Source of the DNA: Lentilactobacillus parafarraginis DSM 18390 = JCM 14109 | GTDB taxonomy: Bacteria; Bacillota; Bacilli; Lactobacillales; Lactobacillaceae | Length of the DNA stretch: 44,237 nt | Assembly: GCF_001435895.1 (NCBI RefSeq) | Contig: NZ_AZFZ01000002.1 | Location: forward strand, 1-44,237 | Direction of reading: 5' to 3' | Shown here: in pieces, positions 23,376-32,053 of the stretch | How the letters are laid out: each line of letters begins with the position of its first letter | Position numbering within the stretch: position 1 is the first letter of the stretch | Translations under genes and position numbers: made by a program | The notes under the pieces: model-generated | Databases searched by the model: none | Told to the model about the DNA's origin: nothing | What the model saw: the letters and a program-made list of their open reading frames with translations, nothing else

Positions 23376-24794
23376 ATGCCTGGGAAAGTCACCACCTTAA
23401 AAATCTGGTGGATCTTCACCGCCATCTCCATCTTTTCATTTATGTCGACCTTAACCAGCAGTGTTGTCAACATCGCCATGCCGGTGATGAGTCGGGCGAT
23501 GCGGGTGACCACAACGCAAATTAACTGGGTGGCTTCCAGCTATCTGGTCATAACGTGCATGTTACTGCTGCCATTTGGTAAATTGGGGGATCTCTTTGGC
23601 AAAATTCAGATCTTCAAAATCGGCACCATCATCTTCACAATCAGCTCGTTTCTGTGCGGGCTTGATTTTGGCTTCGGCTTCTTGCTCATCTGTCGCGGCC
23701 TGCAAGCAATCGGCGCCAGCATGACTCTTAGCAATAATACCGGCATCATTACCGAGATATTTCCACCTAAGAAACAGGGCCTGGCGCTTGGCAGCTTTTC
23801 GTCAGTCGTTGCGCTGGGTGGAATTGTCGGTCCCGGACTTGGCGGCTTAATTCTGGCTCACCTTTCGTGGGCTTACATCTTCTGGATCAACGTGCCACTG
23901 GGGATTTTTGCCATTATCGTTGGGCAATTTGTGCTGCCAAAGGACCGCTCAAATTCAAATCATTCAATCGATGTCTTCGGACTATTATCCTTCGGCATCA
24001 TGATGGGCACCCTCTTTATCGGCCTCCTATGGGGACAGGAAGCAGGCTTTAAGAACGCTGGTTTTATGAGCTTCATGGCGGCAACAATCGTTCTACTCAT
24101 TATTTTCATCAGAACTGAATCGAAAGCCCCCAATCCCGCAATTAATTTTAGCCTTTTTAAAAACGCAAACTTCACGTTAAACTTGGTGGCAACCATTCTC
24201 GTATACGCCCTCAATTTTGTGGTCAACATCATTGAGCCGCTCTATCTTCAGGCTAACCGCCTCATTTCTCCAGAGGTGACCGGTCTCATCATGATGAGCT
24301 TTCCACTGATTCAGATTATGATTGCCCCACTGGCCGGTACCCTGTCCGATCACTTAGGCGACTGGCAGGTTTACATTGTCGGAATGGGCATTCTGGTTGG
24401 CGGCCAAATCGGGCTGGCGACCGTAACCCACAACACGTCACTGCCGTTACTTTGCAGCTGGTTAGGCTTAATTGGGCTTGGCAACGGCGTTTTTCAAGCC
24501 CCAAATAATGTCATGGTTATGCAAGCCGTTCCGAAAAATCAACTGGGAGTCACCAGCGGCCTGTTAGGTCTGTCACGAAACACCGGAATGACAGTCGGGA
24601 CGATTTTCTCAAGCATTTTACTTTTCACCGGCATTAACCACGTTCTCGGTCACACCGTGAATAACTATCCGGTCCAAGCACCAAACGCGTTTATCTTCGG
24701 CATGCGATTTACATTCATCGTCACCAGCATCGTTTTTATCATTTTTCTAGCCCTCAACATTGCCATTCGAATTCGCCAGCAGGCACACAAATGA
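23376..24794 (+). CDS. MFS drug-efflux transporter, DHA2 (EmrB/QacA) family
   Basis: A 472-residue, 14-helix proton-driven exporter. Helix 1 contains IFSFMSTLTSSVVNIAMPVM, and QINWVASSYLVITCMLLLPFGKLGDLFG, cut to QINWVASSYL and PFGKLGDLFG, is the DHA2 motif with the loop 2-3 signature. Motif C occurs as GGIVGPGLGGLI in helix 5. Substrates are usually lipophilic cations or antimicrobials, not assignable here. RBS AAGGGAAG precedes the ATG. A 113-base gap with a terminator separates it from the previous MFS gene. Confidence 0.9.
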   Translation: MPGKVTTLKIWWIFTAISIFSFMSTLTSSVVNIAMPVMSRAMRVTTTQINWVASSYLVITCMLLLPFGKLGDLFGKIQIFKIGTIIFTISSFLCGLDFGFGFLLICRGLQAIGASMTLSNNTGIITEIFPPKKQGLALGSFSSVVALGGIVGPGLGGLILAHLSWAYIFWINVPLGIFAIIVGQFVLPKDRSNSNHSIDVFGLLSFGIMMGTLFIGLLWGQEAGFKNAGFMSFMAATIVLLIIFIRTESKAPNPAINFSLFKNANFTLNLVATILVYALNFVVNIIEPLYLQANRLISPEVTGLIMMSFPLIQIMIAPLAGTLSDHLGDWQVYIVGMGILVGGQIGLATVTHNTSLPLLCSWLGLIGLGNGVFQAPNNVMVMQAVPKNQLGVTSGLLGLSRNTGMTVGTIFSSILLFTGINHVLGHTVNNYPVQAPNAFIFGMRFTFIVTSIVFIIFLALNIAIRIRQQAHK

Positions 24795-24856
24795 CCCATA
24801 TACGGCATATAGAAAAATATGTCGTATCCAATATCACGCGGTCGAAATAAAAAAGC

Positions 24857-24881
24857 CTCAAGGAAATGACCTTGAGACTTT
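24857..24881. terminator. Bidirectional terminator between the DHA2 gene and gap
   Basis: CTCAAGG (24857-24863) pairs with CCTTGAG (24870-24876), with A-rich and T-rich flanks on either side. A second hairpin with arms 24800-24810 and 24817-24827 (ATACGGCATAT and near-complement) lies just after the transporter stop. Confidence 0.75.
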
Positions 24882-24915
24882 TGCATGTGATGGTTCGAGT
24901 CACATTTTGATGAAA

Positions 24916-25926
24916 CTACTTATTACCGAATGCTTTAGCAGTTCGGATAAAGTTGGAAACAAATCCATATTCGTTGTCAAACCAGGTAGCGGTCTTAACA
25001 ACTTGGAAGTCACCATTTGAAGTTACTTCGGTTTGGGTTGGATCATAAACGGCCCCGTGGGTGTCGCCAATGATATCAGAAGATACAATTTCATCTTCAT
25101 TCCAACCGAATGCTGGGTTATCCTTAGTGTAAGGCTTGATTGCGTCATTGACTTGATCAGCAGTGACGTCCTTGGTCTTCAAAACGGAAACCAGTTCGCA
25201 AACTGATCCGTCAATAACGGCAACCCGTTGGGCATGCCCATTCAAATGACCATTCAGTTCTGGAATAACCAAGCCAATTGCTTTAGCAGCCCCAGTGGAA
25301 TGAGGGATTGTGTTGGACGAAGCAGTCCGGTTAGGGCGCTTCTTCTTACCCTTAGGCCCATCGAGAATCATTTGGGAACTCGTAAAGGCGTGAATTGCGG
25401 TCATTGTGCCGACTTCAATGCCAAATTCTTTGTTCAAAGCTGCGGCCATTGGTGCCAAAGCATTTGTAGTACATGATCCTGCGGAGATAATTTGGTCACT
25501 TGCATCCAAGGTATCATCGTTAACATTGTAAACAATTGTCTTAATTGGACCAGCTGGCGCAGAAATCAAGACTTTCTTAACGCCGGCGTCCAAATGGGCC
25601 TGTGATTTTTCTTTTGAAGTGTAGAACCCGGTACATTCGAGAACCAATTCCACGCCATCGTTTTTAGCCCAAGGAATATTTGCGGCATCCCGTTCTGCGT
25701 ATACATGGAACTCATGACCATTCACAATAATTGAATCGTCGGTTGAACTCACATCATATGGCAGGGTCCCATGGGTTGAATCATATTTAAACAGGTAGGC
25801 GAGCATTGAAGGGGTTGTTAAATCGTTAATTGCGGTGACTTCAATGTCGGGATCGTTAACTTCCAAAATACGGCGAAGTGCTAACCGACCGATACGGCCA
25901 AATCCATTAATCCCAATTTTTACCAT
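24916..25926 (-). CDS. gap: Glyceraldehyde-3-phosphate dehydrogenase, type I
   Basis: A 336-residue glycolytic GAPDH: NAD-dependent oxidation and phosphorylation of glyceraldehyde 3-phosphate, also used in the lower half of the phosphoketolase pathway. The Rossmann start is [18 protein letters not shown], and the catalytic Cys152 lies in [13 protein letters not shown]. The C-terminal WFDNEYGF motif is present. RBS is AGGAGG, with a good promoter upstream. The gene stands alone; no pgk or tpi genes follow. Confidence 0.96.
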   Translation of the reverse strand: MVKIGINGFGRIGRLALRRILEVNDPDIEVTAINDLTTPSMLAYLFKYDSTHGTLPYDVSSTDDSIIVNGHEFHVYAERDAANIPWAKNDGVELVLECTGFYTSKEKSQAHLDAGVKKVLISAPAGPIKTIVYNVNDDTLDASDQIISAGSCTTNALAPMAAALNKEFGIEVGTMTAIHAFTSSQMILDGPKGKKKRPNRTASSNTIPHSTGAAKAIGLVIPELNGHLNGHAQRVAVIDGSVCELVSVLKTKDVTADQVNDAIKPYTKDNPAFGWNEDEIVSSDIIGDTHGAVYDPTQTEVTSNGDFQVVKTATWFDNEYGFVSNFIRTAKAFGNK

Positions 25927-25954
25927 ATTTTTTCCTCCTCATACATAAACGACG

Positions 25955-26021
25955 GGCACAATTAAAATGTGCCATAACTTTCTGAACAAATTAAGTATAT
26001 TCTCGTAAGGGCTTTTCGCAA
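25955..26021 (-). promoter_or_regulatory. gap promoter and leader inverted repeat
   Basis: Minus-strand TTGCGA (26016-26021), 16-bp spacer, TATACT (25994-25999). Downstream in the leader GGCACA/TGTGCC arms (25955-25960, 25968-25973) form a small hairpin or operator. Confidence 0.6.
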
Positions 26022-26148
26022 GTAATTCGACTTAGGGCCAATATTAGCAACCATCACGCGTGACAATGCCGTTCGGCAGCCATGTAAAAGAACTTTGATA
26101 GCGCAAATTCGGCACTTTTGCCATACTTAAATTAGGGAGATGAACCAA

Positions 26149-26709
26149 TTGAACCTCAGCAAACAGATCAAAACCCATCGTGAACGTGAAGGTCTATCAC
26201 AGGAAGAACTCGCCGAGAAACTCTTTGTTTCTCGCCAGACAATTTCTAACTGGGAAAACGATCGGACTTATCCGGACATCGACAGTTTATTGTTGTTGAG
26301 TAACCAATTTGGCATTTCCCTGGATGAATTGGTGAAAGGAGACGTGGAAACAATGAACCGCAAACTTGCAGCGCAACACAGAACAACTTGGCACATGCTG
26401 GGAGGCTTATTTTTGGCCGGCATCCTGGTTGGCCCCGGACTCTACTTTTTTGCCAACTGGGGGTTACTATTTTTTATGATCCCGGCAGGCTGGTCGCTCT
26501 TTAACGCAATAAAGATCGAGAGGTGGAAATATGATCATCGCCTTAGGACTTACGAAGAGATTTTGGCGTACGAAAAGGGCCAGCCAGTCCCCCGAAACGC
26601 TCAGCAATCGACAAAAAGTCGCCTCATTGTCCCAATAACGACTATCGTCTTAGCAGTAATTCTTATTTCACTGACTCTTCTAAGCATGTGGTTGTTTGGA
26701 GTCCTATAA
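26149..26709 (+). CDS. XRE-family regulator with membrane domain
   Basis: A protein of about 186 residues. The N-terminal helix-turn-helix (residues 3-57) is EGLSQEELAEKLFVSRQTIS plus NWENDRTYPDIDSLLLLS; then FGISLDELVKGD. Hydrophobic segments around residues 80-100, 102-118 and 160-183 anchor it in the membrane. The ATG at 26140 directly abuts the RBS AGGGAG, so the TTG at 26149, nine bases from that RBS, is the better start. Membrane-tethered XRE proteins of this layout are common in lactobacilli, of unknown signal. Upstream palindromes TCACGCGTGA (26054-26063) and TGCCGTTCGGCA (26067-26078) are possible operators. Confidence 0.82.
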   Translation: MNLSKQIKTHREREGLSQEELAEKLFVSRQTISNWENDRTYPDIDSLLLLSNQFGISLDELVKGDVETMNRKLAAQHRTTWHMLGGLFLAGILVGPGLYFFANWGLLFFMIPAGWSLFNAIKIERWKYDHRLRTYEEILAYEKGQPVPRNAQQSTKSRLIVPITTIVLAVILISLTLLSMWLFGVL

Positions 26710-26738
26710 ACATTATTTCAAGAAATTGGCCAAAAGGC

Positions 26739-26769
26739 TTGCTCATCACGTTACGTCACCCTGTACAAA
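26739..26769 (+). promoter_or_regulatory. MerR-type promoter with 19-bp spacer
   Basis: TTGCTC (26739-26744), 19-bp spacer, TACAAA (26764-26769). The over-long spacer is typical of promoters activated by MerR-family proteins, so the following merR-like gene may regulate itself. The dyad in the spacer is imperfect. Confidence 0.45.
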
Positions 26770-26790
26770 TAGACCTGGAGGTGAAAATCG

Positions 26791-27516
26791 ATGTCAACTT
26801 ACACAACGGGTCAAATCGCCAAGAAAGCGAATGTTTCCGTCCGCACAATTCAATACTATGATCGCAAGGACTTGCTTAACCCGGCAACGGTGTCTGAAGG
26901 TGGTCGCCGGCTCTATACGGATCACGAACTCCAGCAGTTGCAACTTATTCAACTGCTTAAGTCAATGGGCCTTTCACTAACCACCATCAAGGATGTTCTG
27001 GAAAGTCCAAACGCAAACCAGGTTCTCGATTCATTGCTGGTTGAGCAAACCCGATCGTTAACCGATCAAATTAAGGCCTCAGAAAAGCGCCTCACCTTAG
27101 TTGAACAAGCGCGCCGGAGCATTGGTGACTTGGAAATGATTTCTCCAAATACACTCACTGGCATCGAGACGATGATGGAAAGCCGCAAAAAATTACGAAC
27201 GGTGCATATCACAATGATGACGCTGGGAGTTATCATGGACATCATTGAAATTTCAGTGATTGTTCTCTGGGCCATAACGGGCATTTGGTACCCAGCATTG
27301 ATTGGACTGATTATCATTATTGGCATGGCAACTTATACGGTTCATTACTACTACCAACGGGTCCGTTACGTTTGCCCGCAATGCCACACAGTATTTCAGC
27401 CCCCAATGAAGAGCTTCTTCTTTTCCCGGCATACGGCGAAGACTCGTAAGTTAACCTGTCCGCATTGTGGCTATCACGGTTACTGCGTTGAGGTTGGCGA
27501 TTGGGAATCTAATTAG
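26791..27516 (+). CDS. MerR-family regulator with C-terminal membrane helices and zinc ribbon
   Basis: A 241-residue protein with an unusual three-part layout. Residues 4-70 are a MerR winged helix (YTTGQIAKKANVSVRTIQYY, then GGRRLYT), residues 75-110 the dimerisation coil, and residues 138-162 and 165-185 two membrane helices. Residues 195-226 hold two CxxC pairs (CPQC, CPHC) that look like a zinc ribbon. MerR proteins normally carry a soluble effector domain; here the sensor seems to be membrane and metal-thiolate based. RBS GGAGGTGA is near ideal. It follows the XRE membrane regulator by 81 bases, and neither has an obvious target operon downstream. Confidence 0.83.
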   Translation: MSTYTTGQIAKKANVSVRTIQYYDRKDLLNPATVSEGGRRLYTDHELQQLQLIQLLKSMGLSLTTIKDVLESPNANQVLDSLLVEQTRSLTDQIKASEKRLTLVEQARRSIGDLEMISPNTLTGIETMMESRKKLRTVHITMMTLGVIMDIIEISVIVLWAITGIWYPALIGLIIIIGMATYTVHYYYQRVRYVCPQCHTVFQPPMKSFFFSRHTAKTRKLTCPHCGYHGYCVEVGDWESN

Positions 27517-27548
27517 GGTCCATTCCAAAATAATTTCCATTAAGCATA

Positions 27549-27591
27549 AAACAGGATCGAAAACCACTTTCAAAGGTTTCCGATCCTGTTT
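27549..27591. terminator. Bidirectional terminator between the MerR gene and nox
   Basis: AAACAGGATCGAAAACC (27549-27565) pairs with GGTTTCCGATCCTGTTT (27575-27591) with one mismatch, inside A- and T-rich flanks. Confidence 0.88.
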
Positions 27592-27611
27592 CAGTTTTTC
27601 AAACGAACTCG

Positions 27612-28967
27612 TTATTTAGCTAACTCGCGTTGCGCTTTTTGAGCCGCCACATTAATAATGTTCCATGGCCGGTCAAATCCTGGTTGGAAGAAGAAGTCAG
27701 CGTATGCCAAGTCATCAACGGTCAATTTCTGTTGGATTGCCAGCGAAATGACATTAATATTCGCAGTAACGTCAGCTTTTGACATGATTTGGGCGCCTAA
27801 GATTCTGCCATCGGTTGGGTCAAAGGTGAGTTTGAACTGAACCTTTGGATTCTGATCTGCTGGTACAAATGGTGGTCGGTAGGTATCTTCAACGTAGACG
27901 GATTGGGTGGTCATGCCAAACTTATCGGCAGTGCCTTCCTTAATTCCAGTTGAAGCAAAGTGGTAATCAAACACACTCAATGCCGATGAACCGGAAACCG
28001 CCGGGGTTGGATACTTAGCGTCCGTTAAGTTCTTAACGGCATACCGCCCCTGACGCCGGCCATTGGTAGCCAACGCAATCTGAGCTGGTTTGTCAGTTGG
28101 CGCAAACTTAATCTTAGTCGCATCGCCAACCGCGAAGATATCTGGTTGACTCGTGCGCTGATACTCGTCGGTTTTAATGGTACCGTTACTGTTCAGTTCC
28201 AATGTATCGGCAAGCCACTTGGTATTTGGTCTGACACTAACGGCTTCAACCACTAATTCTGCGGGATATTCAGCCTGATCGGTCACAACCTTGGCAACTT
28301 TACCGTCCTTGCCAACGATTTCTTTAACCGTTTCACCGGATGCGGCGTGAACCCCGTTCTCAGCCATTTCCTTCGTAAGAACACTGGTAAACTCTTTGTC
28401 CAGATAGACACTGAGCAAGCGCGGCAAAATATCAATCACCGTGACGTTCTTGCCGGCCTTCGCGAAGACTTCAGCGGCTTCAATCCCAATGTAACCAGAA
28501 CCGATAACCACGACGTTCTTAATGGTTGGTTCAACGGTGGCACGCTTAAGCTTCATTGCCCAATCACGGCCCCGCATATAATAAACGTTATCTAAATCGT
28601 TACCTGGAACCGGCAATTCAACCGGCACGGCACCAGCACTCAGGATTAATTTATCGTAACTTTCATCACGTTCAGTCCCATCAGCCAGGTTCTTCACGTG
28701 AACTTCATGTTTGTCTGGTGAAATGCTGGCAACTTCTTGACGAACGAAGACATGCACGCCCTTGGCCCGCATTCCTTCAGCCGTTGCGTAACGGACATTG
28801 TTCACATCTTTTACGACGCCTTCAAGATAGAGCTGCATCCCGCAAGAAAGAAAGGACACAAAGTCACCCTTTTCGTACCATTGAATTTCTGCATCCGGCT
28901 GCGTTGCCAATAATTCACGAACTGCTTCAAAGCCACCATGAGATGAACCAACAACAATAACTTTCAC
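27612..28967 (-). CDS. nox: NADH oxidase (H2O-forming type, CoA-disulfide reductase/peroxidase family)
   Basis: A 451-residue FAD/NAD(P)H flavoprotein. The FAD motif is [14 protein letters not shown]. The single redox cysteine is Cys42 in FLSCGM, the hallmark of the Nox/Npr family, which reduces O2 to water or H2O2 to water. The second Rossmann motif is [16 protein letters not shown], and the FAD-site motif IFAVGDAT follows. GTG at 28967 is the likely start: its RBS GGAGGAGG lies inside the longer frame from 28985. Water-forming activity is inferred from family and lactic acid bacterial context; NADH peroxidase is the main alternative. Two Fur/PerR-type boxes lie upstream. Confidence 0.88.
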   Translation of the reverse strand: MKVIVVGSSHGGFEAVRELLATQPDAEIQWYEKGDFVSFLSCGMQLYLEGVVKDVNNVRYATAEGMRAKGVHVFVRQEVASISPDKHEVHVKNLADGTERDESYDKLILSAGAVPVELPVPGNDLDNVYYMRGRDWAMKLKRATVEPTIKNVVVIGSGYIGIEAAEVFAKAGKNVTVIDILPRLLSVYLDKEFTSVLTKEMAENGVHAASGETVKEIVGKDGKVAKVVTDQAEYPAELVVEAVSVRPNTKWLADTLELNSNGTIKTDEYQRTSQPDIFAVGDATKIKFAPTDKPAQIALATNGRRQGRYAVKNLTDAKYPTPAVSGSSALSVFDYHFASTGIKEGTADKFGMTTQSVYVEDTYRPPFVPADQNPKVQFKLTFDPTDGRILGAQIMSKADVTANINVISLAIQQKLTVDDLAYADFFFQPGFDRPWNIINVAAQKAQRELAK

Positions 28968-29000
28968 AATAAATTCCTCCTCCATTTATACTGTGCCTAC

Positions 29001-29029
29001 ATTATAACAATTCTAAAGTAGAAATACCA
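29001..29029 (-). promoter_or_regulatory. nox promoter
   Basis: Minus-strand TGGTAT (29024-29029), 17-bp spacer, TATAAT (29001-29006). The -10 is consensus and the -35 weak. Confidence 0.6.
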
Positions 29030-29050
29030 CCTAACTTAGAATCATTCTAA
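29003..29050. promoter_or_regulatory. Pair of Fur/PerR-type boxes at the nox promoter
   Basis: TTAGAAT-C-ATTCTAA (29036-29050) is a perfect 7-1-7 inverted repeat of the PerR/Fur pattern (TTATAATNATTATAA), and TTATAAC-A-ATTCTAA (29003-29017) is an imperfect copy overlapping the -10. Starts are 33 bp apart. Control of nox by a peroxide- or metal-sensing Fur-family repressor is a reasonable inference. Confidence 0.65.
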
Positions 29051-29140
29051 TATATTAATATGGAAAATACCGATTCTAGAGGCCGTGATATCAACGTTAC
29101 GAAATGTTACAAAAAAATTGAAACTGTAAAATAATTAACC

Positions 29141-29169
29141 TTGTGTTGGCCTCGTATTTCCATTATAGT
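29141..29169 (+). promoter_or_regulatory. Promoter of the small membrane protein gene
   Basis: TTGTGT (29141-29146), 17-bp spacer, TATAGT (29164-29169), about 65 bases before the start at 29236. Confidence 0.55.
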
Positions 29170-29235
29170 ATCTTTAACAGCTTTTAGGTTGTGTAAAATA
29201 TAATTATGCCAAAAAATTATCAGGAGGTCCTGCCA

Positions 29236-29460
29236 ATGTTAAAACAAGTCATTCCAAAAATCATTGATGCTCTGGCATTGTCCGCTATTTCACTTGCGAC
29301 AGTCCTCTTCATTGTCAAAGGAATTTTTGACCTTTCTTACACCGGTACTTATCCATGGCAGCAATACATGTTTGATTTTGGAATCGGTATGCTTGGTGTT
29401 GGCGTTCTCCTGATTATTATCGAAATGTTGGAATACATCACCCGACGGTTTCGTGAGTAA
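29236..29460 (+). CDS. Small two-helix membrane protein
   Basis: A 74-residue protein, starting MLKQVIPKIIDALAL, with two hydrophobic helices (from LALSAISLATVLFIVKGIF and from DFGIGMLGVGVLLIIIEML) and a basic C-terminus (ITRRFRE). AGGAGGT lies 9 bases before the ATG at 29236; an upstream ATG at 29206 lacks an RBS. No family recognised. It has its own promoter and terminator, so it is a monocistronic unit. Confidence 0.7.
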   Translation: MLKQVIPKIIDALALSAISLATVLFIVKGIFDLSYTGTYPWQQYMFDFGIGMLGVGVLLIIIEMLEYITRRFRE

Positions 29461-29498
29461 CCCGCAATTATTTGAATGATGTTTGATCTCTGGTATTC

Positions 29499-29538
29499 AA
29501 AAGCCGTGATGGCCCTACTTTGGGTCACCACGGCTTTT
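29499..29538. terminator. Bidirectional terminator
   Basis: AAAAGCCGTG (29499-29508) pairs with CACGGCTTTT (29529-29538); it ends both the small membrane protein unit and the minus-strand oxidoreductase operon. Confidence 0.85.
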
Positions 29539-29553
29539 AGTTAATGATCAACA

Positions 29554-30510
29554 TTACACCATCACAATGACTTTTCCAAAACTATCATGGCTCTCAAGAT
29601 ATTCGTGAGCTAACCGGGTTTCCGGTAAACTGAAAACCTTCGCTGGAGTGGCATCGACATGGTGCTCTTCGACAAAACTAACCATTTCCTGAACCGCTGC
29701 GAAGGACACCCTTTCCCCGGAAGAAAAGGTGGTCAAATAGCGATTATTGGGAATCGCCGAAATCGGTTCAAATTCCGGAATTGTCCACTTGCCGCCAAGC
29801 TCCCCGGTCATATTCACAATCCCAAATTCCGTTAGGTGTTTCAATGAATCTAAAAGCGTTGTTGGGCCAACCAAATCAATGATCTTATCGAAGGGCTTCT
29901 GGTCAGTTGGAAGCGTCTCGTTGGCAACAAATGCTTCGTCAAACCCTGCCTGACGCAACTGGTCTAATTTAGCGGTGGATCGTGATGTCCCAGCAACCGT
30001 TATTTGTGGTGAAAAGCCCTTGATTAGTTTCATGCTGGCAAGGCCAACCCCGCTGGTTGCCGCGCGAACTAGAACCCGATCGGTTTTCGATAATCGCAAA
30101 CTTTTGAGAATGCCAAACGCGGTGTAGTAGGTCTCGGGAATGGTTGCTAACTGCTCCCAGCTTAACGAGGTCTTTACCGGATAAACCTGCTTGTTCGGAA
30201 GCAGGACGTACTCGGCATACCCCCCATCGAAGGCCCGACCCATTTCGCCCATAATGGAAATCACCCGTTGGCCAACTTTAAACTGATCAGGCGTCGACGT
30301 CTCGGCAACTTCGCCAACCGCTTCAATCCCCAAAATACGTGGGAAATGCACACTTGGCGAGTACCCTTGACGGGTAAAGATTTCGGAGTGATTAATCCCA
30401 AACCCCTTCACCTTAACCAACGTCCAGCCGGGCTTCACTTTCGGGGTTGGAACCTCCTTATATTCTAAAACTTCCGGACCACCTGCGTGCGTAACAACAA
30501 TTGCTTTCAT
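29554..30510 (-). CDS. Medium-chain NADPH:quinone oxidoreductase-like protein
   Basis: A 318-residue MDR-family oxidoreductase beginning MKAIVVTHAGGPEVLEYKEV, with the GroES-like domain motif RILGIEAVGEV, the nucleotide-binding turn ATSGVGLASMKLI and C-terminal SFGKVIVMV. Zinc ligands are absent, so a quinone or enone reductase is likely. The ATG at 30510 follows GGGGTGA; the frame also reads from a GTG at 30519. It starts about 20 bases after the ABC permease/binding-protein gene, so it is the third gene of that operon. It is a distant relative of the protein at 86-1102. Confidence 0.85.
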   Translation of the reverse strand: MKAIVVTHAGGPEVLEYKEVPTPKVKPGWTLVKVKGFGINHSEIFTRQGYSPSVHFPRILGIEAVGEVAETSTPDQFKVGQRVISIMGEMGRAFDGGYAEYVLLPNKQVYPVKTSLSWEQLATIPETYYTAFGILKSLRLSKTDRVLVRAATSGVGLASMKLIKGFSPQITVAGTSRSTAKLDQLRQAGFDEAFVANETLPTDQKPFDKIIDLVGPTTLLDSLKHLTEFGIVNMTGELGGKWTIPEFEPISAIPNNRYLTTFSSGERVSFAAVQEMVSFVEEHHVDATPAKVFSLPETRLAHEYLESHDSFGKVIVMV

Positions 30511-30529
30511 TATTTTCACCCCATTTACG

Positions 30530-32053
30530 TTACTTCATCAAATCATGGTGTATCAGATAATGCCTGGCAACATCCGCAGCCTTCAGATGTTTCACAGTTA
30601 CCTGATAGTTCATCTCCTGCATATCCGTTGTTGAAATTTTCCCAGCAAGCCGATTTAAATCGCGCACCACTTCCGGATGCCGCTTTGCGAACTGATTGGT
30701 CATCAATGGCGCTCCCTGGTACGGCGGGAAGAATTTCTTTGAATCAACGAGTGTCACCAGATGATACTGGCGAATCTGCGGATCAGTGGTGTACGCGTCG
30801 GTCACGTCCACGCGCCCATCTGCCAAAGCTTCATAACGTAACGACGGCTCCATGGTGCGCACCGATTTCAAACTCAGATGGTAAGCTTTTTGTAAACCAG
30901 GATAACCGTCAGACTGCTGATAAAAATCTGGATCAAACGCCCCTTTAAGGCGACCGCCCACCCTTGCTAAATCGGCAACCGTCCTTAAATGGTACCGCTT
31001 GGCTGTCGATCGTCGCACGGCCATCGCATAGCCATTCTGATAAGCCATTGGTTGCAAATAAGTCATTTTGAACTTCGCGTTTAGTTCGCGTTTAGCATCC
31101 TGATAAGCTTTTCGAGGATTGCGGTTAATGCCGTTGGGCTTCTTAACTAGAGATTGAAGCGCCGTTCCGGTAAATTCCGGATAAACGTCAACCTTACCGC
31201 TTTGCAAGGCCTTGAATAGGAAACTCGTGCCACCAAAGTTTGGTTTTAACTGCACGTGGACATTTGGCTGGTTTTCCTCGATTAAATCCTTATACATATT
31301 AATTAAAATTTCAGGCTCGCCCCCCATCTTCCCCGCGATGGTGATGGTTTGCGATGGGCGGGTTAGCTGGGTCCAGCCAAAGCCAATGCCGCCAAGTACC
31401 AGCAGGGTGACCAGACCGATCCCCAATTTTTTGAAGGAAACTTTTGCCAAGACCTTAATCAGCCAACTCGCAATCAACGCCAGAATCGCCGAGAGCACCG
31501 CACCGACAATTAGGGCGGCATTGTTATTGGTCTGAATGCCCAGCAGAATATAGGTTCCCAGACCGCCGCCACCGATTAGAGCCGCTAACGTCGCGGTTCC
31601 GATTACCAAAACGGTTGCGATCCGAATCCCGGAGAGAATCATCGGCATCGCCAGTGGTAGTTCAATTCGAAACAGTTTAAACCGGCGGGTAACCCCAAGC
31701 GCGTCCGCCGCTTCAATCAGCACCGGATCAATATGGGTCAGGCCGGCATAGGTATTTTGAAAAATTGGCATAATTGCGTACAAAACCAGCGCGATAATTG
31801 CGGGCACCGTTCCAATGCCAACAAACGGAATCAGGATCCCTAAGACGGCTAAACTGGGAATCGTTTGAATCACCCCGGCAATTTGGGAAATCACCTCACC
31901 AATTTTGGGTCGGTTAACCAAGACAATCGCTAAGGGAATCGCAATTGCAATGGTGATCAGCATCGCAATCACCGAAATGGTAATGTGCTGCCAGAGAGCC
32001 TGAAGAATCGCGGTCCAATTTTTATTCACGTAATTAACAACTGAATCGGTCAT
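30530..32053 (-). CDS. ABC transporter permease fused to substrate-binding domain (OpuB/OpuC/EgtU type)
   Basis: A 507-residue fusion. Residues 1-215 form a permease with about six helices, including the BPD-transport signature around EAADALGVTRRFKLFRIELPLAMP, shown as EAADALGVTRRFKLF. Residues 230-507 are an extracytoplasmic binding domain of the glycine betaine/choline OpuAC type: ITIAGKMGGEPEILINMY, NFGGTSFLFKAL, VDVYPEFTGTAL and YQGAPLMTNQF. Such fusions import quaternary amines (betaine, carnitine, choline); the streptococcal EgtU member imports ergothioneine. Which applies here needs the ligand-cage residues compared. Its start overlaps the ATPase stop as ATGA. Confidence 0.88.
   Translation of the reverse strand: MTDSVVNYVNKNWTAILQALWQHITISVIAMLITIAIAIPLAIVLVNRPKIGEVISQIAGVIQTIPSLAVLGILIPFVGIGTVPAIIALVLYAIMPIFQNTYAGLTHIDPVLIEAADALGVTRRFKLFRIELPLAMPMILSGIRIATVLVIGTATLAALIGGGGLGTYILLGIQTNNNAALIVGAVLSAILALIASWLIKVLAKVSFKKLGIGLVTLLVLGGIGFGWTQLTRPSQTITIAGKMGGEPEILINMYKDLIEENQPNVHVQLKPNFGGTSFLFKALQSGKVDVYPEFTGTALQSLVKKPNGINRNPRKAYQDAKRELNAKFKMTYLQPMAYQNGYAMAVRRSTAKRYHLRTVADLARVGGRLKGAFDPDFYQQSDGYPGLQKAYHLSLKSVRTMEPSLRYEALADGRVDVTDAYTTDPQIRQYHLVTLVDSKKFFPPYQGAPLMTNQFAKRHPEVVRDLNRLAGKISTTDMQEMNYQVTVKHLKAADVARHYLIHHDLMK

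Noticed and set aside
28556-28960. 134-codon plus-strand ORF opposite nox
   Set aside because: Antisense to a well-supported flavoprotein gene, with no RBS or recognisable protein features.
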